Assembly: GCF_046271865.1 (NCBI RefSeq) | Contig: NZ_CP176580.1 | Location: forward strand, 2,914,001-2,978,000 | Source of the DNA: Nitrincola salilacus | Lineage (GTDB): Bacteria; Pseudomonadota; Gammaproteobacteria; Pseudomonadales; Balneatricaceae | DNA length: 64,000 nucleotides | Direction of reading: 5' to 3' | In this document: piece after piece, positions 9,302-17,286 of the stretch | Numbering within the stretch: the first letter of the stretch is position 1 | Layout of the letters: every line of letters starts with the position of its first letter | Translations under genes and position numbers: made by a program | The notes under the pieces: generated by a model | The model's input: the letters and a program-made list of their open reading frames with translations, nothing else | Database searches by the model: none | Told to the model about the DNA's origin: nothing

Positions 9302-10153
9302 TCAACCCGGGGAGATACCACGAATTTTTTCAGATCGGCGACGCAACAGCTCCACCGTCGTCAGCATTGCGATCGACAACAGTACCAAGATGCTGGCCAC
9401 TGCCAGGATCGTTGGACTGATTGACTCACGAATACCCGACCACATCTGAATCGGCATCGTCGACTGCGCCGGACCCGAGATGAACAGCACTACCACTACC
9501 TCATCGAACGAGGTGGCAAAGGCAAACAGTGCACCCGAAATAACCCCTGGCAACACCAGTGGCAGTATCACCTTGAAGAAGGTAACTGTCGGGTTTGCAC
9601 CCATCGATGCAGCGGCCCTGACCAGACTCTGATCGAAGCCAGTCAGTGTGGCAGTGACCGTAATCACCACAAAGGGTATACCCAGTGCGGTATGTGCCAG
9701 AATCACCCCCAGATAGGTCTGTGCTATCCCTATGCTGGAGAAGAAAAAGAACATACCTGCACCAGAGATAATCACCGGTACGATCATAGGTGAAATCAGT
9801 ATCGCCATCACCACCGACCGATAAGGCATGAAGCGACTGGACAGACCCAGTGCCGCAATGGTGCCTAGCACCGTTGCCAATATCGTTGAGGCAATTGCAA
9901 TGATGATACTGTTCTTGATCGAGTGCAGCCAGGCAGCCGACGTGAAGAAGTCCTGATACCACCTCAGTGAAAAGCCTTCTGGATCCAGAGTCAACATCTT
10001 CTGCGTAAAGGAGAAGTAAGGCTCAGCATTGAAGCTCAACGGAATAATAATAAACAGTGGCCCAACCAGGAAACAGAAGATCAGACCACATATTATTCTG
10101 AAGGCGTAATACCAGATCTTTTCAGCAGGTGTTGCGTAGGCAGGAACTGCCAT
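9302..10153 (-). CDS. ABC transporter permease, PotC family
   Basis: This 283-residue inner-membrane permease has six predicted helices and the EAA loop typical of binding-protein-dependent importers (VRAAASMGANPTVTFFKVILPLVLPGV). It is the fourth gene of an operon ordered ATPase, binding protein, PotB-type permease, PotC-type permease. Fourteen bases separate it from the preceding stop, and a strong ribosome site (GGGAGGA, eight bases from the ATG) sits in that gap. It would pair with the PotB-type protein to form the channel. Family membership is secure; the substrate (polyamine or another small cation or amino acid derivative) is inferred from neighbouring genes. Confidence 0.93.
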   Translation of the reverse strand: MAVPAYATPAEKIWYYAFRIICGLIFCFLVGPLFIIIPLSFNAEPYFSFTQKMLTLDPEGFSLRWYQDFFTSAAWLHSIKNSIIIAIASTILATVLGTIAALGLSSRFMPYRSVVMAILISPMIVPVIISGAGMFFFFSSIGIAQTYLGVILAHTALGIPFVVITVTATLTGFDQSLVRAAASMGANPTVTFFKVILPLVLPGVISGALFAFATSFDEVVVVLFISGPAQSTMPIQMWSGIRESISPTILAVASILVLLSIAMLTTVELLRRRSEKIRGISPG

Positions 10154-10167
10154 AGGTATTTCCTCCC

Positions 10168-11478
10168 TTAACCCAGCTTCAGATTATCTGAACCGACGAT
10201 GCGGTTGTAGAGTAGATACAACATGATAACCAAACCAAGCAGAATCGATGCGATTGCAGCAGCCAGCCCCCAGTTCAGTGATACCTGCATATGGTACGCA
10301 ATGAAGTTGGTGATAAAGCGGCCAGACTCTCCACCCACCAGCGCTGGTGTAATGTAGTAGCCGATTGCCAGAATGAACACCAGTATGGCACCCGCTCCTA
10401 TCCCCGGCAGTGTCTGCGGGAAGTAGACACGCCTGAAGGCGGTATAGCCTGTTGCGCCCATCGAGCGCGCAGCACGCATATAAGAGGGCGAAATACTCTT
10501 CATCACTGAATACAACGGCAGAATCATGAACGGCAGCAGGATGTGTGTCATCGCTACAATTGTTCCGATCTGGTTATAGATCAGCTGCAGCCGGTTATCG
10601 TCATCCACAACGCCGATAGAGACCAGAATATTGTTCAGCACACCCTGACTTTGCAAAATGGCGATCCAGCTTGTCGTTCGAACCAGCAAAGAGGTCCAGA
10701 ACGGCAATAACACCATCATCATCAGCAGGTTAGAGGTACTCAACGGTAGACTGGCCAGTAAGAATGCCACCGGATAGCCCAGTATGAAGCACATGAAGGT
10801 AATCAGAATACTCATCCAGAGCGTCTTGACCATCAAGTCCACATAGACTCTGCGCGTTTCCGGCTGCCGAACCATCTCGCCGTCCTCGTTGTAACGCATA
10901 TCCATTGCAGCAAGGTAGTAGCTCAAGGTATAGCCTGATGACTCACGCTTGATAACTCGCCAGACACCTGTGTCCGCCCAGTTATCGTTAGCATCAATCA
11001 GCGCATCCTTCCAGGACTCCGGATTTTCCAGATTGGTTATCCGTCGTGCTGTACCCGTGATGGTTGAGCGCATACCTGAATATTCATAATTCAGTCGGCT
11101 CGCCACACGGCCCAGATTACGATCTATCTGCCCCTGTTTGAGATCCCCAGCCAATGCGGCAAAAGTCAGCTCGTCAGGAAGACCATCACCGTCCCAGGCC
11201 TGAATCGCCATGGCTGTGTTGGGTAGCAGCGTAACCACTTCATTACTTTCGACACTACGTGTCAGCATGCTGAAGATCGGCATGACGAAAGTAATAACGA
11301 GGAAGATCAGCAATGGCGATACCAGCAGCAGCGCTCTTGCCTTGTTTTTGAACAGTGCCCGACGAAGACTTACCTTCAGCGGGCGCCCATCTGCGGCGAG
11401 CAGCGGTGCTGTCGCACCGCCGCTGCCGTTAACCCCGGGTTCGGGATTAGTTTGCGAGCCAGGCATCGAAACGCTCAT
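10168..11478 (-). CDS. ABC transporter permease, PotB family, with extended periplasmic loop
   Basis: The protein has 436 residues against about 280-300 for typical PotB. The extra length is a cytoplasmic N-terminal tail (about 40 residues) and an insert of roughly 130 residues after the first helix (from SVESNEVVTL to ETRRVYVD), probably periplasmic. Helices resume at VKTLWMSILITFMCFILGYPVAF, and the EAA loop is RAARSMGATGYTAFRRVYFPQTLPGI. Its ATG lies inside the 3-prime end of the binding-protein gene (32-bp overlap) with AGGA eight bases upstream; a second ATG four codons in is possible. Long-insert PotB forms are known in marine and rhizobial importers. The insert may contact the binding protein. 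Confidence 0.92.
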   Translation of the reverse strand: MSVSMPGSQTNPEPGVNGSGGATAPLLAADGRPLKVSLRRALFKNKARALLLVSPLLIFLVITFVMPIFSMLTRSVESNEVVTLLPNTAMAIQAWDGDGLPDELTFAALAGDLKQGQIDRNLGRVASRLNYEYSGMRSTITGTARRITNLENPESWKDALIDANDNWADTGVWRVIKRESSGYTLSYYLAAMDMRYNEDGEMVRQPETRRVYVDLMVKTLWMSILITFMCFILGYPVAFLLASLPLSTSNLLMMMVLLPFWTSLLVRTTSWIAILQSQGVLNNILVSIGVVDDDNRLQLIYNQIGTIVAMTHILLPFMILPLYSVMKSISPSYMRAARSMGATGYTAFRRVYFPQTLPGIGAGAILVFILAIGYYITPALVGGESGRFITNFIAYHMQVSLNWGLAAAIASILLGLVIMLYLLYNRIVGSDNLKLG

Positions 11479-12547
11479 TCAGTTCATCCTGATAGTCAGC
11501 CCAGAATTCATCATCTTTTGGCAGAGCCGTAGCAAAGTTAGGCTCATATGTCGGCATATGTGGAGTCATTTCCACGCCGGTTGGGATGTGATTACCGACT
11601 AGTCCAGCCGCACTCATACGAGAAGGACCATAAGAGATGTAACTCGCCTGACCGGCGTTACGCTCTGTATCCGTGGAAAAACGCAGGAACTCCTTGGCAG
11701 TATCCATTTTGCCTTGAGGTACAACCCAGCCATCCAGCTCGAATACCTGCCCATCCCAGATGATTTCGAATGGCTGACTCTCGTTCACCTGAGCGTCAAA
11801 GATACGACCGTTATAAGCAGAGGCAAACGCGACTTCTTTATCTGCCAGCAGCTGTGGTGGCTGTGCACCTTCCGACCACCAGATGGTGTTGTCTTTGATG
11901 GTATCCAGCTTGGCGAAAGCACGCTCCAGGCCCGCTTCAGTCGCCAGCATGTCGTAGACTTCACCATGCGGCACGCCATCGGCCAGCAGCGCCCATTCCA
12001 GGTTATTGATTGGACGACGTTGCAGTGAGCGCATGCCTGGATAGTTTTCCAGATCGAAGATATCGGCTATCTTGGATGGCTTCTTGTCTGCAGGGAACAT
12101 CTCGGTATTGAAGGCAACGATGTTGGAGTAAACGATGGTGGCTACAAAGCACTCATCCAGCGCACCTGGTACAAAATCTTCACTCGCTGGTGTTCCATCT
12201 GGTGCTGGTGACAGCAACTCATCATGATCCAGTACTTCGATCAGGCCCTCAGCACAAGCGATTTTGGCATCTGCCGGTAGCATATCCACCAGATCCCAGG
12301 TCACGTTACCAGCCTCTACCTGTGCACGAAGTCCTGCCAGACCGGTCGCAGAACGGTCAATATTGACAATGCGCTGCCCGGTTTGCTCAGTCCAGGGCTT
12401 GGAGTAAGCCTCTTCCTGACTCATGGTATAAGCACCACCCCAGGAAACCACGTTCAGAGGTTCCTGAGCCTGAGCCACAGATACGACACCCAAAGTGCCC
12501 AGCATCACGGCAGCCGTCAAAGCGGATTTACGAAAAGATTTTTTCAT
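11447..12547 (-). CDS. Periplasmic solute-binding protein of the PotD type
   Basis: This 366-residue protein begins with a signal peptide (MKKSFRKSALTAAVMLGTLG, cleavage after AQA) and continues as a spermidine/putrescine-type binding protein (LNVVSWGGAYTMSQEEAY, WDLVDMLPAD, SEGAQPPQLLADKEVAFASAYNGR). I set the start at the ATG at 12547, which has AGGAG seven bases upstream and gives a normal signal peptide; the longer frame beginning GTG at 12601 has neither. It captures the substrate outside the inner membrane for the two permeases downstream. Binding-pocket residues cannot be compared reliably by eye, so substrate assignment to polyamines remains an inference from neighbours. Confidence 0.92.
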   Translation of the reverse strand: MKKSFRKSALTAAVMLGTLGVVSVAQAQEPLNVVSWGGAYTMSQEEAYSKPWTEQTGQRIVNIDRSATGLAGLRAQVEAGNVTWDLVDMLPADAKIACAEGLIEVLDHDELLSPAPDGTPASEDFVPGALDECFVATIVYSNIVAFNTEMFPADKKPSKIADIFDLENYPGMRSLQRRPINNLEWALLADGVPHGEVYDMLATEAGLERAFAKLDTIKDNTIWWSEGAQPPQLLADKEVAFASAYNGRIFDAQVNESQPFEIIWDGQVFELDGWVVPQGKMDTAKEFLRFSTDTERNAGQASYISYGPSRMSAAGLVGNHIPTGVEMTPHMPTYEPNFATALPKDDEFWADYQDELNERFDAWLAN

Positions 12548-12597
12548 GTGTAGCTCCTGCATGTTGTTTTTGTTCAGGCATATGCCTGCGTTTCGAT

Positions 12598-13713
12598 TCA
12601 CGCATCTAATGCGCGACAGTCACTTACGTTCCATCCAACTGTTATCTTGTCTCCCGCCTTATGGCGGCTGACACCGAAAGAGTTAGGGGTTTTTACAATG
12701 AAATTGTCATTTCCAGCAACGGCAAATCGGGTTCTGAGATGATCTCCCATGTAGATCACCTCATGCACCACGGCATCCAGAATATTAGGTTGTGTCCCGG
12801 GTTCCGGATTGATCACAACGCGCTCAGGGCGAAGTGACAGGGTGCTTTTCTGCCCCTTACCTGACACGTTAACCGGCAGTGCACGCACCATCTGCCCGCC
12901 AGGCAGTTTCACAGTGGCTTCCTGTTCGCTCAGCTCCAGTACATCACCAACAAATGCGTTGTTTTCACCGATGAAGCTCGCTACAAAGGCATTTTCAGGT
13001 GCTTCATAGAGCGCTTCGGGTGAAGCAAGCTGCTGTACGATACCGTCATCAAATACGGCGATGCGATCTGACATGGTCAGCGCTTCGGACTGGTCATGTG
13101 TCACATAGATCATGCTGACACCCAACTGATCATGGATATGCTTGATCTCGAACTGCATTTCTTCGCGCAGGTTTTTATCAAGCGCACCCAGAGGCTCATC
13201 CATCAACACCAGTTCCGGCTCAAACACCAGTGCACGTGCAACGGCAACGCGCTGCTGCTGACCACCGGACAACTGAGCTGGACGACGATCACCAAAATTC
13301 TCCAGGCGAACCATGCTCAGTGCACGTTTCACTTTGGCGGTGACATCAGATTTATTGATATTGCGAACTTGAAGAGGGAAAGCAAGGTTTTCGGCGACGG
13401 TCATGTGAGGAAAAAGGGCATAGTTCTGAAACACCATCCCGATTCCTCGCTTGTGCGGCGGTAAACGGGTGATGGGTACACCATCGAGCAGAATCTGCCC
13501 ATGGGTCGGTACCTCAAAGCCAGCCATCATCATCAGGCAAGTCGTTTTACCTGAACCAGAGGGCCCAAGCAGTGTAATGAACTCTCCCTGATCCATATCC
13601 AGGTTGAAGTTCTTAACAACAAGAGATTCTCCATCATAGGTTTTTTGCACACTGTCAAAAACCACGAAGGATTTTTTCTTCTCTTTCCGATCCATATTGG
13701 TCGGTGTTTCCAT
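12598..13713 (-). CDS. ABC transporter ATP-binding protein, PotA family
   Basis: The 371-residue ATPase has Walker A (GPSGSGKTT), Q-loop (VFQNYALFPHMTV), signature LSGGQQQR, Walker B (ELVLMDEPLGALD) and the switch His in YVTHDQSEA. A C-terminal TOBE-type domain follows (about 280-370, with LRPERVVI). I place the start at the ATG at 13713, preceded by GGGAGGAG at eight bases; an upstream GTG would add 59 residues that match nothing in the family. It is the first gene of the four-gene importer operon. The 414-bp region before it carries several inverted and direct repeats that could control the operon. Confidence 0.94.
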   Translation of the reverse strand: METPTNMDRKEKKKSFVVFDSVQKTYDGESLVVKNFNLDMDQGEFITLLGPSGSGKTTCLMMMAGFEVPTHGQILLDGVPITRLPPHKRGIGMVFQNYALFPHMTVAENLAFPLQVRNINKSDVTAKVKRALSMVRLENFGDRRPAQLSGGQQQRVAVARALVFEPELVLMDEPLGALDKNLREEMQFEIKHIHDQLGVSMIYVTHDQSEALTMSDRIAVFDDGIVQQLASPEALYEAPENAFVASFIGENNAFVGDVLELSEQEATVKLPGGQMVRALPVNVSGKGQKSTLSLRPERVVINPEPGTQPNILDAVVHEVIYMGDHLRTRFAVAGNDNFIVKTPNSFGVSRHKAGDKITVGWNVSDCRALDA

Positions 13714-13762
13714 TGGTAGTTCTCCTCCCGACTTTTGGGCTGGGCAGATCGACCAAACAAGC

Positions 13763-13784
13763 CTGAACTGACAAAACAGTTCAG
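13763..13784 (-). promoter_or_regulatory. 8-bp stem-loop in the leader of the Pot-type operon
   Basis: CTGAACTG and CAGTTCAG pair perfectly around ACAAAA, 50 bases ahead of the ATPase start. It could be an operator or an RNA hairpin in the 5-prime leader; the sequence alone does not decide. Confidence 0.4.
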
Positions 13785-13863
13785 CAGCACAGTCGTAATT
13801 ATTGTTCTTATAAGAAACATATCTGAATATGATTGATAGTACAACCGGCGCAAAGGCTGCAAA

Positions 13864-13899
13864 CGACACTTTGTATAAAAGTACCGACATTTTGTATAA
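13864..13899. promoter_or_regulatory. Direct repeat CGACAYTTTGTATAA with 21-bp period
   Basis: Two 15-bp copies differing at one base start exactly 21 bp apart, two helical turns, as expected for a regulator binding twice on one DNA face. They lie 150-190 bp before the ATPase start codon. The regulator is not identifiable here. Confidence 0.45.
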
Positions 13900-14061
13900 T
13901 TTTTATAAAATACTGATAATTAAAGGAATTCTTACATTCCATTTTGGAATTGCATTTCAGCCCCATCAAAAGATGGATCATAAAGTGGGATTTCGCAACC
14001 TGAAATGTTGATGCAGAAGGCTTATTTATCAACAGCGGCTGAAGGTGAACCAGAGGTCAGA

Positions 14062-14089
14062 CAGGTCCTGTCATGATTAACAGGACCTG
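14062..14089. repeat. Inverted repeat CAGGTCCTGT / ACAGGACCTG
   Basis: Perfect 10-bp arms flank an 8-base loop, about 40 bases past the stop of the GGDEF gene on its strand. No T-run follows, so it is either a weak or Rho-assisted transcript end or a protein-binding site. Confidence 0.5.
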
Positions 14090-14127
14090 GTATTGAGACA
14101 GTCGCGAAAGGAGTTAATCCGGGGTCG

Positions 14128-15024
14128 TCAGCCCTCACCTTCAACGCGATTACCACCGCTGTGACGGGCCACAGCCAGATTCTCTTCAATGCGCTTGAGC
14201 ATATCCGGAGCCGTATCTTCAAGTCCGATGATAGAAGAAACGCCTACGCTCACAGTACACTTGAGAATGCCTGTCGGGTAGGGTACCTCCAGCTCATGCA
14301 CCAGACGTCTGACACGCTCGCCTGCCAACATCGCCTGCTCATGGTTGGTTTCCGACAAAAACAACGCCAGTTGGTCATCACCATAGCGCGCCAGAAAATC
14401 AGACGTACGTTTCATACGGTGCAGCTCGGTCACAATCTGCCGCAGAAGCTGATCACCCGCATCCCAGCCAAACTGATCGTTTATGTCACTGAAGTTGTCG
14501 ATATCAATCAACAACAGACTGCAGATACCGTCATAACGTATCGACTGCGCCACGTTCTGTTCCAGTACCGGTAAAAGCGCACGCCGGTTATAAGCACCTG
14601 TCAGGGAGTCACGTTGCGCCTGATGTGTGATCTTGCGCTCAAGCCTCTTACGATCATTCATATTTTTGGACACCCAGACAATTACATTATTGTCTGCCGC
14701 CCTCATACGACCTTTGTAAGCAATGGGCTCTGGCATGCCAAGTTCGCTGAAAAAAGGCATATGCTCCGGACGAAACGCATAGTCAGCGTGTACTGTATCA
14801 CCAGATTCAAACGCCTTCTTGCCGAGATCACTGAAATAGCTGGCCATATCCTGTGGAAGAATATCGCTCAGTTTCTTTTCAAGCAGTTGACTGGCATCAA
14901 GCCATTCCTGATCACCGGCACTGGCGCCGATCACTCTATCATCCTTGAGCAGCAACACCATATCAGTGGTTACTGCCAGGAGTGCATCGAACTGATTGAG
15001 TAAAGCCTTCTTATTCTCAGACAT
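14128..15024 (-). CDS. GGDEF-domain protein with PAS-like N-terminus and altered active site
   Basis: The 298-residue cytoplasmic protein has an N-terminal PAS-like sensor (about 1-130: LLAVTTDMVLLLKDDRVIGAS, then MRAADNNVIVWVSKNMNDR). A GGDEF domain begins at DSLTGAYNRRALLPVLEQ. The substrate and metal positions LLIDIDNFSDINDQFGWDAGDQLL are present and the inhibitory-site RxxD (RTSD) is kept, but the signature reads GDDQL after ARY instead of GGDEF. Loss of the second Gly and the Glu argues against normal cyclase activity, so it may sense c-di-GMP through its I-site. GGAG six bases before the ATG supports the start. It is probably transcribed alone, between htpG and the Pot-type operon. Confidence 0.88.
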   Translation of the reverse strand: MSENKKALLNQFDALLAVTTDMVLLLKDDRVIGASAGDQEWLDASQLLEKKLSDILPQDMASYFSDLGKKAFESGDTVHADYAFRPEHMPFFSELGMPEPIAYKGRMRAADNNVIVWVSKNMNDRKRLERKITHQAQRDSLTGAYNRRALLPVLEQNVAQSIRYDGICSLLLIDIDNFSDINDQFGWDAGDQLLRQIVTELHRMKRTSDFLARYGDDQLALFLSETNHEQAMLAGERVRRLVHELEVPYPTGILKCTVSVGVSSIIGLEDTAPDMLKRIEENLAVARHSGGNRVEGEG

Positions 15025-15102
15025 TTCTTACTCCAAACCGGTTATCAAAATAGTCTGTCTTTAAGCAAATTAAACCATATTGCCAAAAAAGGAAACACAT
15101 CG

Positions 15103-15147
15103 CTGGCAATTGCTCCTGCATTGCCAGCATACTGTCCATCCTTGGAC
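15103..15147. repeat. Dispersed two-hairpin element, copy 1
   Basis: Arms CTGGCAAT / ATTGCCAG pair perfectly around TGCTCCTGC; a second small hairpin GTCCA-TCCT-TGGAC follows. A related element occurs at 35248-35290, with the same loop and a compensated inner base pair (T-A here, C-G there). Both copies sit beside an intrinsic terminator on the side away from the gene it ends. This looks like a short REP-like intergenic repeat. Confidence 0.55.
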
Positions 15148-15157
15148 ATAAAAGCAA

Positions 15158-15181
15158 AACAGCCACCCGAAGGTGGCTGTT
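15158..15181 (-). terminator. Intrinsic terminator of htpG
   Basis: On the minus strand AACAGCCACC-TTCG-GGTGGCTGTT forms a 10-bp stem with a stable tetraloop, followed by TTGCTTTT. It lies 28 bases after the htpG stop. Confidence 0.85.
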
Positions 15182-15208
15182 TAGTATAGGCTGAAAATCA
15201 GACCTTTA

Positions 15209-17128
15209 TCAGGCGCTGAGTTCCAGCAACAACTTGTTAAGACGCGACACATAGCTTGCAGGGTCATCCAACTGACCACCAGCCGCCAGCTCGGCCTGAT
15301 CAAACAACACCAGCGCCAGCTCCGAGAAGCGGTCTTCGATACTCTCCTGATCGAGTTTCTGAATCAGCGGGTGCTCGGGGTTCACTTCAAAAATCGGTTT
15401 GCTGTCAGGCACTTTCTGGCCAGCTGCTTCCATGATTTTGCGCATCTGCAGCCCCATATCATAGTCACCCAATACCAGACAGGCAGGAGAGTCCGTCAAA
15501 CGGTGTGTAACACGCACATTAGAGACACGCCCTTCCAGCACCTTGTCCAGCCGCTCGATCAGCCCCTCAAACTGTTTGCTGACTTCCTCCTGCTGCTGTT
15601 TCTCCTCTTCCGATTCGATATCACCCAGCTTCAGTTCACCTTTGGTCACATCCTGCAAAGACTTGCCATCGAAATCAAATAACTGGCTCATCATCCACTC
15701 ATCGATACGATCACTGAGCAGCAGCACTTCGATGCCTTTCTTGCGGAATATTTCCAGATGTGGGCTATTCTTCGCCGCATTGAAAGAGTCAGCCACAACG
15801 TAGTAGATCTTGTCCTGACCCTCTTTCATGCGCGCCACGTAGTCTTCCAGCGCAACCGTCTGCTCTGGCTTGCCTTCATGAGTGGATGCAAAGCGCAACA
15901 GCTTGAGTACTTTCTCGCGGTTGGAGTAGTCTTCAGCCGGGCCCTCCTTCAGCACCTGTCCGAACTCTTTCCAGAAGTTGTTGTACTTCTCGGTATCGTC
16001 TTTGGCCAGCTTCGCCAACATGTCCAGAACACGCTTGGTCAAGGCTGAGCGCAGCTTATCGACATTCGGATCTTTCTGTAGAATTTCACGCGATACATTC
16101 AACGACAGATTGTTGGTGTCGACCACCCCGCGAATAAAGCGCAGGTACAGTGGCAGGAACTGATCTGCCTGATCCATGATGAATACGCGCTGCACATAAA
16201 GCTTCAGCCCACGGGGAACATCACGGTTCCAGAGGTCATATGGCGCATTTTCCGGTACATACAACAAGCTGGTGTATTCGAGATTACCTTCAACCTTATT
16301 GTGTGACCATGACAGCGGTTCATTGAAGTCGTGCGAGATATGCTTGTAAAAAGCCTGATAGTCCTCATCACTGACATCATTCTTGCTGCGCGTCCAAAGT
16401 GCTGTGGCACTGTTGACGTTTTCATACTCGATGACTGGTTCGGCTTTCGCCTCTTCACCTTCCTCGTCAGCCGGCATCGCCTCTTTCAGCATCTGCACGG
16501 GCACGGCAATATGATCAGAGTATTTGCGCACCAGTGAACGCAGGCGCCAGCCATCAGCAAACTCGCTTTCAGATTCTTTCAGGTGCAGCACAATGCGCGT
16601 ACCACGGCTGGATTTTTCAATCGTACCGATCGAGAAGTCACCCTCACCGGCAGAGGACCAGTGCACACCTTCTGTGACGGGCAAACCGGCACGACGTGAG
16701 TAAACATCAACCTTCTCGGCAACAATGAAGGAGGAGTAGAAACCGACACCAAACTGGCCGATCAACTGGCTGTCTTTTGCCTGATCACCTGTCAGATTGG
16801 ACATGAAGCCAGCTGTACCGGACTTGGCGATCGTACCCAGATGATCGATCACTTCCTGGCGGCTCATACCAATACCGTTATCATCTATCGTGACGGTGCG
16901 GGCATCCTTATCGAACTCAACACGCACTCTCAGATCGCCATCACCCTCATAGATGTCGGCGTTGGAGAGCGCTTCAAAACGAAGCTTCTCAGCCGCATCT
17001 GACGCATTGGAGATCAGCTCACGCAAAAAGATCTCTTTATTGGAATACAGAGAATGCACCATCAGGTGCAGAAGCTGTTTTACTTCGGTCTGGAAGCCAA
17101 GTGTTTCTTTCTGAGTTTCTGTGCTCAT
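15209..17128 (-). CDS. htpG: Molecular chaperone HtpG (bacterial Hsp90)
   Basis: This 639-residue ATP-dependent chaperone dimer acts on partly folded cytoplasmic proteins. The GHKL ATPase domain shows FLRELISNASDAAEKLR, DNGIGM, GTIAKSGT and GQFGVGFYS. The middle domain contains the FIRGVVDTNNLSLNVSREILQ segment, and the C-terminal dimerisation domain is complete, so the length is normal. I chose the ATG at 17128 (MSTETQKETLGF), the usual HtpG beginning, over an upstream TTG. A sigma-32 type promoter lies about 95 bases upstream and a terminator follows, so it is a single-gene heat-shock unit. Confidence 0.97.
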   Translation of the reverse strand: MSTETQKETLGFQTEVKQLLHLMVHSLYSNKEIFLRELISNASDAAEKLRFEALSNADIYEGDGDLRVRVEFDKDARTVTIDDNGIGMSRQEVIDHLGTIAKSGTAGFMSNLTGDQAKDSQLIGQFGVGFYSSFIVAEKVDVYSRRAGLPVTEGVHWSSAGEGDFSIGTIEKSSRGTRIVLHLKESESEFADGWRLRSLVRKYSDHIAVPVQMLKEAMPADEEGEEAKAEPVIEYENVNSATALWTRSKNDVSDEDYQAFYKHISHDFNEPLSWSHNKVEGNLEYTSLLYVPENAPYDLWNRDVPRGLKLYVQRVFIMDQADQFLPLYLRFIRGVVDTNNLSLNVSREILQKDPNVDKLRSALTKRVLDMLAKLAKDDTEKYNNFWKEFGQVLKEGPAEDYSNREKVLKLLRFASTHEGKPEQTVALEDYVARMKEGQDKIYYVVADSFNAAKNSPHLEIFRKKGIEVLLLSDRIDEWMMSQLFDFDGKSLQDVTKGELKLGDIESEEEKQQQEEVSKQFEGLIERLDKVLEGRVSNVRVTHRLTDSPACLVLGDYDMGLQMRKIMEAAGQKVPDSKPIFEVNPEHPLIQKLDQESIEDRFSELALVLFDQAELAAGGQLDDPASYVSRLNKLLLELSA

Positions 17129-17221
17129 AAATCTATTACCCAATCAATCACTGCAGTCGTTTTGTTCAAAAAACATACACGCACCTGGCATGTACACTGA
17201 AAATTCTGCTACGTGGTGAGG

Positions 17222-17250
17222 ATATGGGGTAAGACCCGGGTTTTTTCAAG
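17222..17250 (-). promoter_or_regulatory. Sigma-32 heat-shock promoter of htpG
   Basis: On the minus strand the -35 element CTTGAAA is followed after 14 bases by the -10 element CCCCATAT, matching the known RpoH consensus at nearly every position. It points at htpG and lies about 95 bases before its ATG. Confidence 0.88.
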
Positions 17251-17286
17251 GGCGCCAAGTGGGAAGATAAAGCAAGTGTCCCCTTT

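Larger units (their letters stand above)
13714..14127. promoter_or_regulatory. Intergenic control region upstream of the Pot-type operon
   Basis: This 414-bp gene-free stretch lies between two leftward genes. Nearest the ATPase start is an 8-bp-arm hairpin in the presumed leader (13763-13784). A perfect 12-bp palindrome TTCTTATAAGAA is at 13805-13816, and a 21-bp-period direct repeat is at 13864-13899. The section 13840-14000 is strongly AT-rich. Near the distal gene's end there is a 10-bp-arm inverted repeat (14062-14089). I see no convincing -35/-10 pair or small protein. The layout suggests promoter and operators for the transporter. Confidence 0.6.

Noticed and set aside
10168..11478. Fusion of two genes to explain the long PotB-type protein
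   Set aside because: The insert lies between helices one and two in a continuous frame, and long-loop PotB homologues are known in this transporter family.
12598..13890. Longer ATPase starting with GTG at 13890
   Set aside because: The extra 59 residues match nothing in the family, and a strong ribosome site precedes the ATG at 13713.
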